Shown piece after piece: positions 41,499 through 49,260 of a stretch of DNA of 64,000 bases. Below the pieces are notes generated by a model. That model had not been told where the DNA came from. It searched no databases and saw nothing but the letters and a program-made list of their open reading frames with translations. Source of the DNA: Candidatus Gastranaerophilales bacterium (GTDB lineage Bacteria > Cyanobacteriota > Vampirovibrionia > Gastranaerophilales > Gastranaerophilaceae); NCBI GenBank assembly GCA_017461425.1, contig JAFTXY010000011.1, positions 124,001 through 188,000 of the forward strand. The letters are read 5' to 3'. The first letter of the stretch is position 1. Each line of letters starts with the position of its first letter. Made by a program: the position numbers and the translations under genes.

Positions 41499-42395
41499 AT
41501 GCGCATTTCAAGCACATACAAGATTTTACATCTCTTATATCTTCTAACAAATGGTCAATGTACTAAAAATGATATTGTTGATGATTTTAAAAAACTAGGA
41601 ATAAATATAAATAAACCAAGCATTAATAAATATATTGAAAGATTGCAAAAAAATCATCTTGCTATTGAAACACTAAAAGAAAAAAATGAGAATTTATACA
41701 AATTTAATCAAGAAGTTCCATTTTTAGCATTCAGCGAAAAAGAAATGCAAGTTATTGGTGATATTAAAAAGCTTTTGGTTGCTCAAAAAAATTACAATAA
41801 TATCAGAAAAACAATGCGTCTTTTTTATAAATTTGCTATTCATATTAAAGATGAAGCCACAAGAGCAGATTTTATAGATTTTGGATATTATTCAACTTTG
41901 AATTGGCAATTAATAAGAAAACTTGAACAACATTGCAAAACAAAAGATGTAATTGAGATTGATTATATTTTGCCGCAAGGCGAAAATAGATATATAAAAA
42001 TACATGTTGATAATTTAAGAGTTGAAGATTGGTCTGATAGAATTTATTTGTATGGAATGTTTGAAAATGCAACACAGTTTTCAAGACTACCTGTTGATAG
42101 AATTTTTTTGGTTAAGCAAGTTATTAGAGAGAATGTTTGTTTTGATTTACCTGCAAATATATTAGAATATAAAATTTCAAATAAAATGTATGAAGAAATC
42201 GATTTAGATTATAAGGAAAAAATTATTTCTCAAGATGATAAATATACTTTTATTCAAAGACCAATTGAAGATGATTTTTATTTAATACAAAGACTTTTAT
42301 ATTTTTGTCCAGATTTACATTATGTTTCCGATGAACGAATTAAAAAATTGTTAAAGGAAAAATTGCAGATTGTGAAAGCTTCGTATGACAATTGA
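41499..42395 (+). CDS. HTH and WYL-type regulator
   Basis: This protein of about 298 residues has an N-terminal HTH (residues 1-70, with TNGQCTKNDIVDDFKKLGIN and NKYIERLQKNHLAI). The middle and C-terminal region (about 140-230) has the order KDVIEIDYILPQGENRYIKI and YLYGMFENATQFSRLPVDRI, like a WYL-type ligand domain. WYL proteins often bind nucleic-acid ligands or small molecules and regulate stress or defence genes. The frame extends to a TTG at 41472, but that lies within the -10 promoter box; AAAGGA before 41499 supports the ATG. It overlaps the next regulator by 11 bases. Confidence 0.72.
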   Translation: MRISSTYKILHLLYLLTNGQCTKNDIVDDFKKLGININKPSINKYIERLQKNHLAIETLKEKNENLYKFNQEVPFLAFSEKEMQVIGDIKKLLVAQKNYNNIRKTMRLFYKFAIHIKDEATRADFIDFGYYSTLNWQLIRKLEQHCKTKDVIEIDYILPQGENRYIKIHVDNLRVEDWSDRIYLYGMFENATQFSRLPVDRIFLVKQVIRENVCFDLPANILEYKISNKMYEEIDLDYKEKIISQDDKYTFIQRPIEDDFYLIQRLLYFCPDLHYVSDERIKKLLKEKLQIVKASYDN

Positions 42396-43245
42396 ATTAA
42401 CTAGAGAAAATTCTTTCGATATTTTAAGATTATTTTTCGAAGAAACATATACTAAAGAAGAAATCTTACAAAAGTTGAGTATTAAAAACCCAACTTTTTA
42501 TAAACATGTTCAACTGTTGAAAAATGCGGGGTTTGATATCGTAAAGAAAAACAATATTTATTTTATAAGAACCTATAAAAAATTAGTTAAAATAGCAGAA
42601 CATGAAAAAAGTCTTTTAGCATATTTAGGATTTTTATCTTTTTATTTATTGCCTAATGTAAAAATGAATATTTTTGTTGAATCAATGGATAAAATGCTTC
42701 GTTTGTGTACAAAAGAAGATTATCAAGGGACATTTAATAATTTAGAATTATATAAAATTGCAACAATAGAAAAAGATTATAAAGATAAGATAGATGCAAT
42801 CCAAAAATACATTGACATTAATGCAAATATTAAAATAATTTTATCCTCAAAAAAGGAATTTTTTGTAACTCCGATTGATTTTGTTTGGAAAAAAGAAAAA
42901 GTATATTTGCGCTATATCGACAGCCTTAAGATGAAAAAAAGCACAATATTATTAGAAAATATTGTAAAAATAACTTCGCAGGATGGGTGCAATATGGATA
43001 ATTATGCAAAAGAAACAATTTTTGAATTGTATGGCAAGCTAGCAAAATCATATCTTTTAAAAGAGGAAGAAAGAATAATTGATAGTTTTAAAGATAGAAT
43101 AGTAATAGCAAATGCTTCAACAGATAAAAATACCTTATTTAAAAGGCTTTTAAGGTATGATATTTTTTGCAAAGTTTTATTTCCCAAAAATGATGTAGAA
43201 GAATTCCAAAATTTGATTAAAAAATCTCTTGATAATATAGAATAA
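42385..43245 (+). CDS. Second HTH/WYL-like regulator
   Basis: This 286-residue protein has an HTH near residues 19-50 (YTKEEILQKLSIKNPTFYKHVQLLK). The part from about 130 to 200 (DINANIKIILSSKKEFFVTP and DFVWKKEKVYLRYIDSLK) resembles a WYL-type beta domain. It is alike in size and layout to the upstream gene and overlaps it by 11 bases. The two may form a heteromeric regulator as seen in paired WYL proteins, though that is inference. No nearby target is obvious. Confidence 0.68.
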   Translation: MTIELTRENSFDILRLFFEETYTKEEILQKLSIKNPTFYKHVQLLKNAGFDIVKKNNIYFIRTYKKLVKIAEHEKSLLAYLGFLSFYLLPNVKMNIFVESMDKMLRLCTKEDYQGTFNNLELYKIATIEKDYKDKIDAIQKYIDINANIKIILSSKKEFFVTPIDFVWKKEKVYLRYIDSLKMKKSTILLENIVKITSQDGCNMDNYAKETIFELYGKLAKSYLLKEEERIIDSFKDRIVIANASTDKNTLFKRLLRYDIFCKVLFPKNDVEEFQNLIKKSLDNIE

Positions 43246-43272
43246 TTTCAAGATAATATATTTGAGGAAAAA

Positions 43273-43575
43273 GTGAAGAAGCAAACAAAATATTTTTTAA
43301 TAGGTGGAATTTTATTGTTATGTGCATTGTTTAGCATAACTTTTTTGCCTTTAATTATTAAATTTTTCACAAAACTAAGCATTCAAAAATATATTTATGT
43401 GCAAATTGAATTTTTTCTATTTGTTGCAAGTTCAATATTTTATTTGTTTTCGCCAAAATATTATAAGCAACAAATCCTGACAATATTAATTGCAATTTTG
43501 TATTATTATTTGTTTGTTTTAATTTATCCAAATATTTATGATTTATTGTTAACTTATGTTACAAAAATGCCTTAA
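43273..43575 (+). CDS. Small membrane protein, unknown
   Basis: This 100-residue protein has three hydrophobic segments (about residues 8-32, 42-60 and 66-92). It starts with GTG behind GAGGA at 5 bases. I recognise no family. It lies 27 bases after the second WYL regulator, so it could be transcribed with it. A sigma-28-type promoter begins 15 bases after its stop. Confidence 0.58.
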   Translation: MKKQTKYFLIGGILLLCALFSITFLPLIIKFFTKLSIQKYIYVQIEFFLFVASSIFYLFSPKYYKQQILTILIAILYYYLFVLIYPNIYDLLLTYVTKMP

Positions 43576-43589
43576 ATCTTGTTAAATTC

Positions 43590-43616
43590 TAAAGTTTTGA
43601 TGATTTTTTCCGATAA
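43590..43616 (+). promoter_or_regulatory. Sigma-28 (FliA-type) promoter
   Basis: TAAAGTTT (43590-43597), an 11-base spacer and TCCGATAA (43609-43616). This matches the known flagellar sigma-28 consensus TAAAGTTT-N11-GCCGATAA at 15 of 16 positions with exact spacing. It lies 37 bases before the 43654 ATG. Confidence 0.85.
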
Positions 43617-43653
43617 CTATATTGTTAGACAATAAAGTTAAAGGAGAATAACC

Positions 43654-44523
43654 ATGGGGCTTTCTGCGAGCCAAGCTAGATTTCTTCAATTGACAGCAAG
43701 AAGAAGTAATCTTGAATATCAAGCCCAACAAATTAACTTTGAAAGGCTACAATTGGCTAGTAAATTAGAAGATGCTTCTAATGAATATCAAGATGCCATT
43801 TCAAATAGAACTATGGTCTTTTCTTTTAATTCAGGAGATGGAATTCAAAAAGTTGATATTACATATAATAATTACAAAAATTATATGAATCAACAACTAG
43901 AGGGGCTTTCAACCACACAAAGCAAATACTATTTGGTTTCTTCTACAGGTCAAAAAATAATTGTTTCAAGCGAAGAAGAACGTGATCAAATGATTAAAGA
44001 AAGCATAAAACAGCAAGATATTATTTCTGAAGACGATATTAAAGCAAAGCAAGCCGCTGGTGAAGATGTTTCTGCGTATTCTATGTTTATTGGAACAAAT
44101 GAAGATGGCAAAGAATATACTTACTATGCAAAACCTGTTTTCACTGAAAAAGATTTTAAAATTGTAGAAAATTTAGATGATACTGATTTCTTCCAAAACG
44201 CAATAAAAAATGGAACTTTTTATTTTGCGAAACATGAATTGAGTGAAGATTCCGAAACAGGCGCATACACAAATCGCTTTATAACTCAAGGATGGGATGT
44301 TTTAGGCGGCGGCGCTATTTTAGAAGAATATGACAAAACTGATGATGCAGAAGCAGAAGCAAAATTCCAAAGAATTGAAGCAAGATTGCAAAAAATTGAT
44401 AAAACTCTTGAATTAGAATTGGATCAAATAGAATCTGAAAGATCAGCTATTCAAACAGAAATTGAATCTGTATCAAAAGTAATTGATGATAATATTGAAT
44501 CTTCTTTTAAAACATTTAGTTAA
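43654..44523 (+). CDS. Flagellin-like coiled-coil protein under a sigma-28 promoter
   Basis: This 289-residue protein has helical ends and a non-helical middle. The N-terminus reads MGLSASQARFLQLTARRSN, followed by a long heptad-type helix (about 20-50) and the C-terminus by another (about 225-285: RIEARLQKIDKTLELELDQI). The centre (about 55-220) is beta-rich and variable-looking. This is the layout of axial proteins of flagella and type III secretion, which pack N- and C-terminal helices together. It has no cysteines. The sigma-28 promoter and a strong ribosome site (AAGGAG) suggest high, motility-linked expression. I recognise no flagellin signature, so filament protein, hook-associated protein and effector are all open. 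Confidence 0.72.
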   Translation: MGLSASQARFLQLTARRSNLEYQAQQINFERLQLASKLEDASNEYQDAISNRTMVFSFNSGDGIQKVDITYNNYKNYMNQQLEGLSTTQSKYYLVSSTGQKIIVSSEEERDQMIKESIKQQDIISEDDIKAKQAAGEDVSAYSMFIGTNEDGKEYTYYAKPVFTEKDFKIVENLDDTDFFQNAIKNGTFYFAKHELSEDSETGAYTNRFITQGWDVLGGGAILEEYDKTDDAEAEAKFQRIEARLQKIDKTLELELDQIESERSAIQTEIESVSKVIDDNIESSFKTFS

Positions 44524-44549
44524 TTATGGTCTAACATTTATAAACACAA

Positions 44550-44582
44550 AAAAATGAGCCTCAATTCTGACGGCTCATTTTT
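44550..44582. terminator. Bidirectional terminator
   Basis: AAAAATGAGCC, an 11-base loop and GGCTCATTTTT form an 11-bp stem between the 43654 gene and the converging 44599 gene. Confidence 0.88.
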
Positions 44583-44598
44583 CTAATTATAAATTTGT

Positions 44599-44955
44599 TT
44601 AACAATAATAATTAAACATAAATTCTGATTTATCGTATTTAGGGTGGTTTTCGCCATCTCCTGTTGGTACATAACTTGCGAGAGGATGCTCGCTCATTAT
44701 TTCTTCAAAGCTTTTTGCAGCTGATGTTGAGGTGCCGTATGAAGTAGAGAGGTTATTTTTTGGACAGCTTTTAGTATTTGATGCAGCAGCAACTTTGGCT
44801 GCTTCTGTGAAAATATTGCCTTCGCTAACGTATGCTTGATGAGCATGGTTTTCTAAAGGATCTTTTTGAAGCTTGCTTGCATCTTCGCCTGCTTTATAAC
44901 TGGATCTTTCGATTGTTGCATAACTTGGAAATGGTTTTACGCCATCTATACTCAT
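44599..44955 (-). CDS. Small protein, unknown
   Basis: This 118-residue protein has no membrane segment or recognised motif. It is Ser/Ala/Lys-rich with low-complexity stretches (AAKVAAASNTKS, STSYGTSTSAAKSFEE) and looks largely disordered. AGGT precedes the ATG by 6-7 bases. It stands alone and converges on the sigma-28-driven gene with a shared terminator. Disordered, Ser-rich small proteins can be secreted substrates, but there is no direct evidence. Confidence 0.55.
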   Translation of the reverse strand: MSIDGVKPFPSYATIERSSYKAGEDASKLQKDPLENHAHQAYVSEGNIFTEAAKVAAASNTKSCPKNNLSTSYGTSTSAAKSFEEIMSEHPLASYVPTGDGENHPKYDKSEFMFNYYC

Positions 44956-45070
44956 GGATATACCTATACTAATCTACATATTAAAAAAGTATTTTTTTAG
45001 GGAAAAATTGTCTTAAAAATAACCTTTGTTACATTTATTAACAAAACAAAAGAATGAACTCTGGCATGTA

Positions 45071-45098
45071 TTGCAAAAAATTATTGATATATTAGAAT
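45071..45098 (+). promoter_or_regulatory. Promoter of the rpsE-adk operon
   Basis: TTGCAA (45071-45076), a 16-base spacer and TAGAAT (45093-45098). Transcription would start about 127 bases before rpsE. Confidence 0.55.
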
Positions 45099-45124
45099 AA
45101 TTTATGTCAGAAATAGCCCTTAAT

Positions 45125-45170
45125 AACCCAACAAAAACTTTAAAAATAAGTTTGTTTTGTTGTGTTTTTT
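45125..45170 (+). promoter_or_regulatory. Attenuator-like hairpin in the rpsE leader
   Basis: AACCCAACAAAAACTT (45125-45140) pairs, with a bulge, with AAGTTTGTTTTGTTGTGTT (45148-45166), followed by a T-run. It lies between the promoter and rpsE and looks like a terminator inside the leader. A short GGGGAAAATCCC fold follows at about 45179-45190. Confidence 0.45.
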
Positions 45171-45231
45171 AATTTTTAGGGGAAAATCCCATTAAATAAG
45201 AAGTAAATTACAATTAAGAAAGGTAATAAAC

Positions 45232-45879
45232 GTGGAAGAAAACAAAGAAATCCAAGAACAAGAAGTTGTAGAAACTGCTGAAGCTACTGAAGAAGTTGCT
45301 GTTGTTGAAGAAACTTCTGTTGTTGAAGAAACACAAACTGAAAAAAGACCTGCTAAAAAAAGCAGAAGAAGAAAAATTGAAACAGTTGAACCTGTTGAAT
45401 CTGAATGGAAAGAACAAGTTGTTCAAATCCGTCGTGTAACAAAAGTTGTTAAGGGTGGTAAAAAACTATCTTTCAGAGCTATTGTTATCGTTGGTAACAA
45501 AAAAGGACAAGTTGGTATGGGCGTTGCAAAAGCTGCCGAAGTTATCATTGCAATTCAAAAAGCTGTTGCAGATGCAAGAAAAAATCTTGTTACAGTTCCA
45601 TTATTCAATTCAACAATCCCTCATATGATTACTGGTAGATCAGGTGCTGGTTCTGTTGTATTAAGACCTGCTTCAAAAGGTACCGGAGTTATTGCTGGTG
45701 GTGCAGTTCGTGCAGTATTAGAGCTTGCTGGTGTAGAAAATATTCTTTCTAAATCATTAGGTTCAAAATCTCCATTAAATGCTGCTAATGCAACTTTAAA
45801 TGCGCTAAAATCTTTAAGACAATTTAAAGATGTTGCTGCAATTCGTGGTATTTCAGTTAAAGAAATGTTAAACGTATAG
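45232..45879 (+). CDS. rpsE: Ribosomal protein S5
   Basis: This 215-residue small-subunit protein takes part in mRNA unwinding and fidelity. The core from about residue 62 on is standard: [38 protein letters not shown] and [17 protein letters not shown]. The first 60 residues are an extra acidic tail rich in Glu and Val ([13 protein letters not shown]) ending in [11 protein letters not shown]. The start is GTG with AAAGG 8 bases upstream. It heads a run with rpmD, rplO, secY and adk. The usual upstream genes rplR and rplF are missing. Confidence 0.96.
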   Translation: MEENKEIQEQEVVETAEATEEVAVVEETSVVEETQTEKRPAKKSRRRKIETVEPVESEWKEQVVQIRRVTKVVKGGKKLSFRAIVIVGNKKGQVGMGVAKAAEVIIAIQKAVADARKNLVTVPLFNSTIPHMITGRSGAGSVVLRPASKGTGVIAGGAVRAVLELAGVENILSKSLGSKSPLNAANATLNALKSLRQFKDVAAIRGISVKEMLNV

Positions 45880-45908
45880 TTTAATTAAAAATAAAAAGGA
45901 TTAATAAA

Positions 45909-46091
45909 ATGTCAGATAAAAAAATAAAAATTAAACAAGTAAAAAGCACAATTGGTGCTAGCGAAAAACAAATTAAAGTTGTTCGTGCTCTTGGTTTAAA
46001 AAAGAAAAATCAAGTTGTTGAACATTTAGCAAGTGCTACTATCCTAGGTATGGTTAACAAAGTTCCTCATATCGTAGAAATCGTAGAATAG
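45909..46091 (+). CDS. rpmD: Ribosomal protein L30
   Basis: This 60-residue large-subunit protein follows the L30 pattern: IKIKQVKSTIGASEKQIKVV, LGLKKKNQVVEHLASATILG and VNKVPHIVEIVE. Length is exactly usual. AAAGGA precedes the ATG. It sits between rpsE and rplO in the conserved spc order. Confidence 0.96.
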   Translation: MSDKKIKIKQVKSTIGASEKQIKVVRALGLKKKNQVVEHLASATILGMVNKVPHIVEIVE

Positions 46092-46122
46092 TTATAGATT
46101 TAATTTAAGGAAGGTTAATATA

Positions 46123-46566
46123 ATGTTAAGTTTAGAAGATATTAGACCTAATGAAGGCGCAACTCACGCAAAAAAACGTAAAGGTAGAGGCATAGCTTCA
46201 GGTCATGGTAAAACATCTTGCCGTGGTAACAACGGTGAAGGACAAAGAAGTGGTAACAGTCACAAAAGAGGTTTTGAAGGTGGACAAATGCCTTCATACA
46301 GACAAATGCCTAAATTAAAAGGCTTTAAAAACAGATTCAGAGAAGTTTCTGCAGCTATCAATGTTGCAAGATTAGCTGAAATTGATGCTGAAGTAATCGA
46401 TTTAGCTAGTTTACAACAAGCTGGCAAAGCTCATTCTTCCGCTGTTGCTTTAAGAGTATTGGGAAATGGTGAAATATCAAAAGCTGTTACTGTAAGAGCT
46501 TCTTATTTCAGCCCTAGTGCAAAAGAAAAAATCGAAAAAGCAGGCGGAAAGGTTGAATTAGTATAA
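46123..46566 (+). CDS. rplO: Ribosomal protein L15
   Basis: This 147-residue large-subunit protein has the Gly/Arg-rich loop RKGRGIASGHGKTSCRGNNG and RGFEGGQMPSYRQMPKLKGF, which weave into 23S rRNA. The C-terminal globular part ends EKIEKAGGKVELV. Length is typical. AAGG lies upstream. The last base of its stop is the first base of secY. Confidence 0.96.
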   Translation: MLSLEDIRPNEGATHAKKRKGRGIASGHGKTSCRGNNGEGQRSGNSHKRGFEGGQMPSYRQMPKLKGFKNRFREVSAAINVARLAEIDAEVIDLASLQQAGKAHSSAVALRVLGNGEISKAVTVRASYFSPSAKEKIEKAGGKVELV

Positions 46567-47906
46567 TGCAACAAAATATCAATCAAGATAAAGTTGTGCA
46601 AAATTTAATGGCAAGTTGGCAAGCAAGTGGATTAAAGCAAAAGCTTATATTCACTTTTGCCATTATTGCTTTATTTAGATTGGGTGCACAACTTCCGATA
46701 TATGGAATAAATAACGAAGTATTCCAAAATTTAGCAAGCGGAAATAACTTAATTGGATTTCTTGATATGTTTTCAGGGGGTGCTTTAGGTAAAGTTTCTA
46801 TATTTGCTTTAGGTATCGGACCATACATTACTTCATCAATTATTATGCAATTGATGGCAGTTATTATTCCTTCGTTAGAAAAAGCACAAAAAGAAGATGG
46901 TGAAGCTGGAAGAAGAAAAATTCAACAAATCACAAGAGCATTTACAGTTCTTTTGGCATTGTTCCAATCTTTAATTTTTGCTTTAGCTCTATTTAAACTT
47001 CCTGGAGCAATTATTCCTGGAGTTAATCCTTTAATGTTTTTTGTTGGCTCAGCAGTATCATTAACAGCAGGTGCTATTATTGTTATGTGGTTGGGCGAAT
47101 TGATTACAGAAAAAGGTGTTGGAAATGGAGCATCTTTAATAATCTTCGTAGGTATTATTGCGGGTATTCCATTGTATTGTAATCGTACTGCAACATTAGT
47201 TTCACAAGATACAATGCTTCAAATTGGTCTGCTTGCTTTAATTGCAATATTCTTAGTAACAATTATATTTATTATAGTTTTACACGAAGCAGCAAGAAAA
47301 GTTCCGATTGTTTCTGCAAGAAGACAAGTAGGAAACAAGGTTTATGGTGGACAAAATACAAATATTCCATTTAAACTTAATCCTGGTGGCGTTATGCCAA
47401 TTATCTTTGCTGTTGCAATATTGTTATTCCCAGCAACCGTTTTAGGATTTGTACAACAAATGCATATCGAAAACGTTGCAGTTGCAAGAGTTTTTGAAAA
47501 TTTAAGCATGGTATTTAGTGCAAATTCTACAAGTTATTATGTAATTTACTTTGTATTGATTGTTACTTTGACATTCTTCTATGCGTCAATTATTCCATCA
47601 ATGCAACCAAAAGAAATTGCTAATAATTTGAAAAAATATGGTTCTGCTATTCCGGGTGTTAAACCTGGCAAACCTACAGCGGATAAATTGAATGAAATAT
47701 TATCAAGAATTACTCTTATCGGGGCTTTATCTTTGGGTATTATTGCTTTAATTCCTACAATAGCTACAAAAGTTACAGGAATTACAACTTTCCAAGGTAT
47801 AGGCTCAACAAGTTTAATTATCTTGGTTGGTGTAGCTCTTGATTTTATTAATCAAATCAAAACTCATATGTTAGCTAAGAACTATGAAAGTTTCTTACAA
47901 CAATAA
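46566..47906 (+). CDS. secY: Preprotein translocase subunit SecY
   Basis: This 446-residue protein is the channel of the Sec translocon in the inner membrane, with ten predicted helices. Conserved points include LIGFLDMFSGGALGKVSIFA in the plug region, ALGIGPYITSSIIMQL, LGELITEKGVGNGASLIIF and KYGSAIPGVKPGKPTADKL in the cytoplasmic loop region. Length is normal. It starts at the rplO stop (TAATG) and is followed by adk after 19 bases. Confidence 0.97.
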   Translation: MQQNINQDKVVQNLMASWQASGLKQKLIFTFAIIALFRLGAQLPIYGINNEVFQNLASGNNLIGFLDMFSGGALGKVSIFALGIGPYITSSIIMQLMAVIIPSLEKAQKEDGEAGRRKIQQITRAFTVLLALFQSLIFALALFKLPGAIIPGVNPLMFFVGSAVSLTAGAIIVMWLGELITEKGVGNGASLIIFVGIIAGIPLYCNRTATLVSQDTMLQIGLLALIAIFLVTIIFIIVLHEAARKVPIVSARRQVGNKVYGGQNTNIPFKLNPGGVMPIIFAVAILLFPATVLGFVQQMHIENVAVARVFENLSMVFSANSTSYYVIYFVLIVTLTFFYASIIPSMQPKEIANNLKKYGSAIPGVKPGKPTADKLNEILSRITLIGALSLGIIALIPTIATKVTGITTFQGIGSTSLIILVGVALDFINQIKTHMLAKNYESFLQQ

Positions 47907-47925
47907 AAGGACAAAAAGATAAAAA

Positions 47926-48591
47926 ATGAAGAAAGTATTTATATTTTTAGGACCTCCGGGTTCAGGAAAAGGTACACAAACTTCAAGATTGGCAGACAAA
48001 TTGTCAATTCCGCACATTGACACAGGCGCACTTTTAAGAAAAAATATCCAAGACGAAACTGAGCTTGGAATCGTTGCAAAAGGTTTTATTGATAAAGGGC
48101 AATTAGTGCCATTATATGTGGTATCAAATGTTATCAAAGAAAGACTTTTAAAAGATGATTGCGCACAAGGTTATATTTTAGATGGATTCCCTCGTTCTGT
48201 TGAACAAGCAGAAGCATTGAAAGATATAATGGATGAAATTGGCACATTTGACTTAAAAGAAGACACAATGGCTATTTATTTTGATATAGATAATGAAGAA
48301 CTTATCCATAGATTAGTAAATCGTCGTTCTTGTCCAAAATGCGGTACAATTTATAATTTAATTTCAAATCCTCCTAAAATTATGGATTATTGTGATATTT
48401 GCGACACAAAATTAACTTTAAGAAAAGACGACAATGAGGAAACTGCAAGAGCAAGATTTGTTACATATGAAAACGAAACTGCTCCTTTGTATGAATATTT
48501 CAAACAGCTTGGAATCTTAAAGGAAATTAAAGCAGATAAGCCAATAATTGAGATTTGGGAAGAATTGAAAGCTATTATATTTGATGAATAG
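47926..48591 (+). CDS. adk: Adenylate kinase
   Basis: This 221-residue enzyme balances ATP, ADP and AMP. The P-loop is LGPPGSGKGTQTSRLAD at residues 6-22. LDGFPRSVEQAEAL binds AMP. The lid has four cysteines, CPKCGTIYN and YCDICDTKL, so it is the zinc-binding lid type. AGGAC lies upstream of the ATG. It ends the rpsE unit; infA, rpmJ and rpsM, which often follow, are not present. A strong terminator follows. Confidence 0.97.
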   Translation: MKKVFIFLGPPGSGKGTQTSRLADKLSIPHIDTGALLRKNIQDETELGIVAKGFIDKGQLVPLYVVSNVIKERLLKDDCAQGYILDGFPRSVEQAEALKDIMDEIGTFDLKEDTMAIYFDIDNEELIHRLVNRRSCPKCGTIYNLISNPPKIMDYCDICDTKLTLRKDDNEETARARFVTYENETAPLYEYFKQLGILKEIKADKPIIEIWEELKAIIFDE

Positions 48592-48608
48592 AAATATTAT
48601 ATATAGAT

Positions 48609-48635
48609 AAAAAGCGGCAGAAATGCCGCTTTTTT
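48609..48635 (+). terminator. Terminator of the rpsE-adk operon
   Basis: AAAAAGCGGCA, loop GAAA, TGCCGCTTTTTT. It is an 11-bp stem with a stable tetraloop. Confidence 0.92.
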
Positions 48636-48671
48636 ATTACGTATTAAGTTTTGTAACAGAATAATTAAAAG

Positions 48672-48712
48672 TTGAAATTCAATACTTAGTATATACTTTA
48701 TATATATGTAAG
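48672..48712 (+). promoter_or_regulatory. Promoter-like element shared with 31711-31751
   Basis: TTGAAA (48672-48677), 17 bases, then ACTTTAT-AT-ATATGTAAG (48695-48712). Both the distance and 16 of 18 bases of the second part are the same as upstream of the 31768 gene. Confidence 0.4.
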
Positions 48713-48734
48713 CAGTTACTAAGGATAAATAAAG

Positions 48735-48905
48735 ATGAAACTTCAAATCACAGAAAATTTCGATCAAAAACTTGCAGAACTTTATTCATCTAAAGTAACA
48801 GTAAATTTGGATACGAAGTCAAATATTGATCCTAACCAAATTTGGAATTCAATGGAATTAATCGCGGTTAATCATAAGGCGATGATAAATTTCAGAATTC
48901 GTTAA
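48735..48905 (+). CDS. 56-residue small protein, unknown
   Basis: This small open frame starts at an ATG with AAGGA 9 bases upstream and reads MKLQITENFDQKLAELYSSK, ending MINFRIR before TAA. It has no membrane segment. It has a promoter-like element upstream and a plausible terminator behind, which argues that it is a true gene. I do not recognise it. Residues 1-20 could form an amphipathic helix. The element shared with the 31768 gene suggests that the two are expressed together. Confidence 0.5.
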   Translation: MKLQITENFDQKLAELYSSKVTVNLDTKSNIDPNQIWNSMELIAVNHKAMINFRIR

Positions 48906-48945
48906 TATTTACGCTTTAAATAGGTAAAAGAATTATTAAATACAT

Positions 48946-48979
48946 AGCCTGAACTGCATTTGGTTGAGTTTGGGCTTTT
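48946..48979 (+). terminator. Probable terminator of the 48735 gene
   Basis: AGCCTGAACT and AGTTTGGGCT pair over 10 positions (two wobble) around an 11-base loop, followed by TTTTAATTT. Confidence 0.55.
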
Positions 48980-49253
48980 AATTTACTAGGGTTTTTGCTT
49001 TGTATTCAATATATTCCAATAAACAAGTTGCTAACTGGTCAGGACAACTTGTTGGTTTATTGCCACATAAGATACCTTTTAATTTTGCGCTAACTTCTTT
49101 TATATTCATGCCAATTACAAGAGTTTTAATGCCTTGCAAATTGCCTTGACATCCGCCTAGAAATTCAATGTCTTTTATAATTTCATTTTCAATTTCAATA
49201 TTGATTTGTTTGCAACATGTGCCTTTAGTTTGATAGTTTATAATTTCACTCAT
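48978..49253 (-). CDS. TSCPD-domain protein
   Basis: This 91-residue protein matches the small TSCPD family (TIGR03905-like). The signature TSCPDQLATCLLEYIEY is at the C-terminus, and GGCQGNLQGIKTLVIGM with LKGILCGNK precedes it. Cysteines at TCCKQ, GCQ, LCG and SCPD suggest a metal or redox site. The domain also occurs at the end of some class II ribonucleotide reductases, but the free-standing form has no proven role. AGGAA precedes the ATG. It follows the 49261 gene by 7 bases on the same strand. Confidence 0.82.
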   Translation of the reverse strand: MSEIINYQTKGTCCKQINIEIENEIIKDIEFLGGCQGNLQGIKTLVIGMNIKEVSAKLKGILCGNKPTSCPDQLATCLLEYIEYKAKTLVN

Positions 49254-49260
49254 TTTTTCC

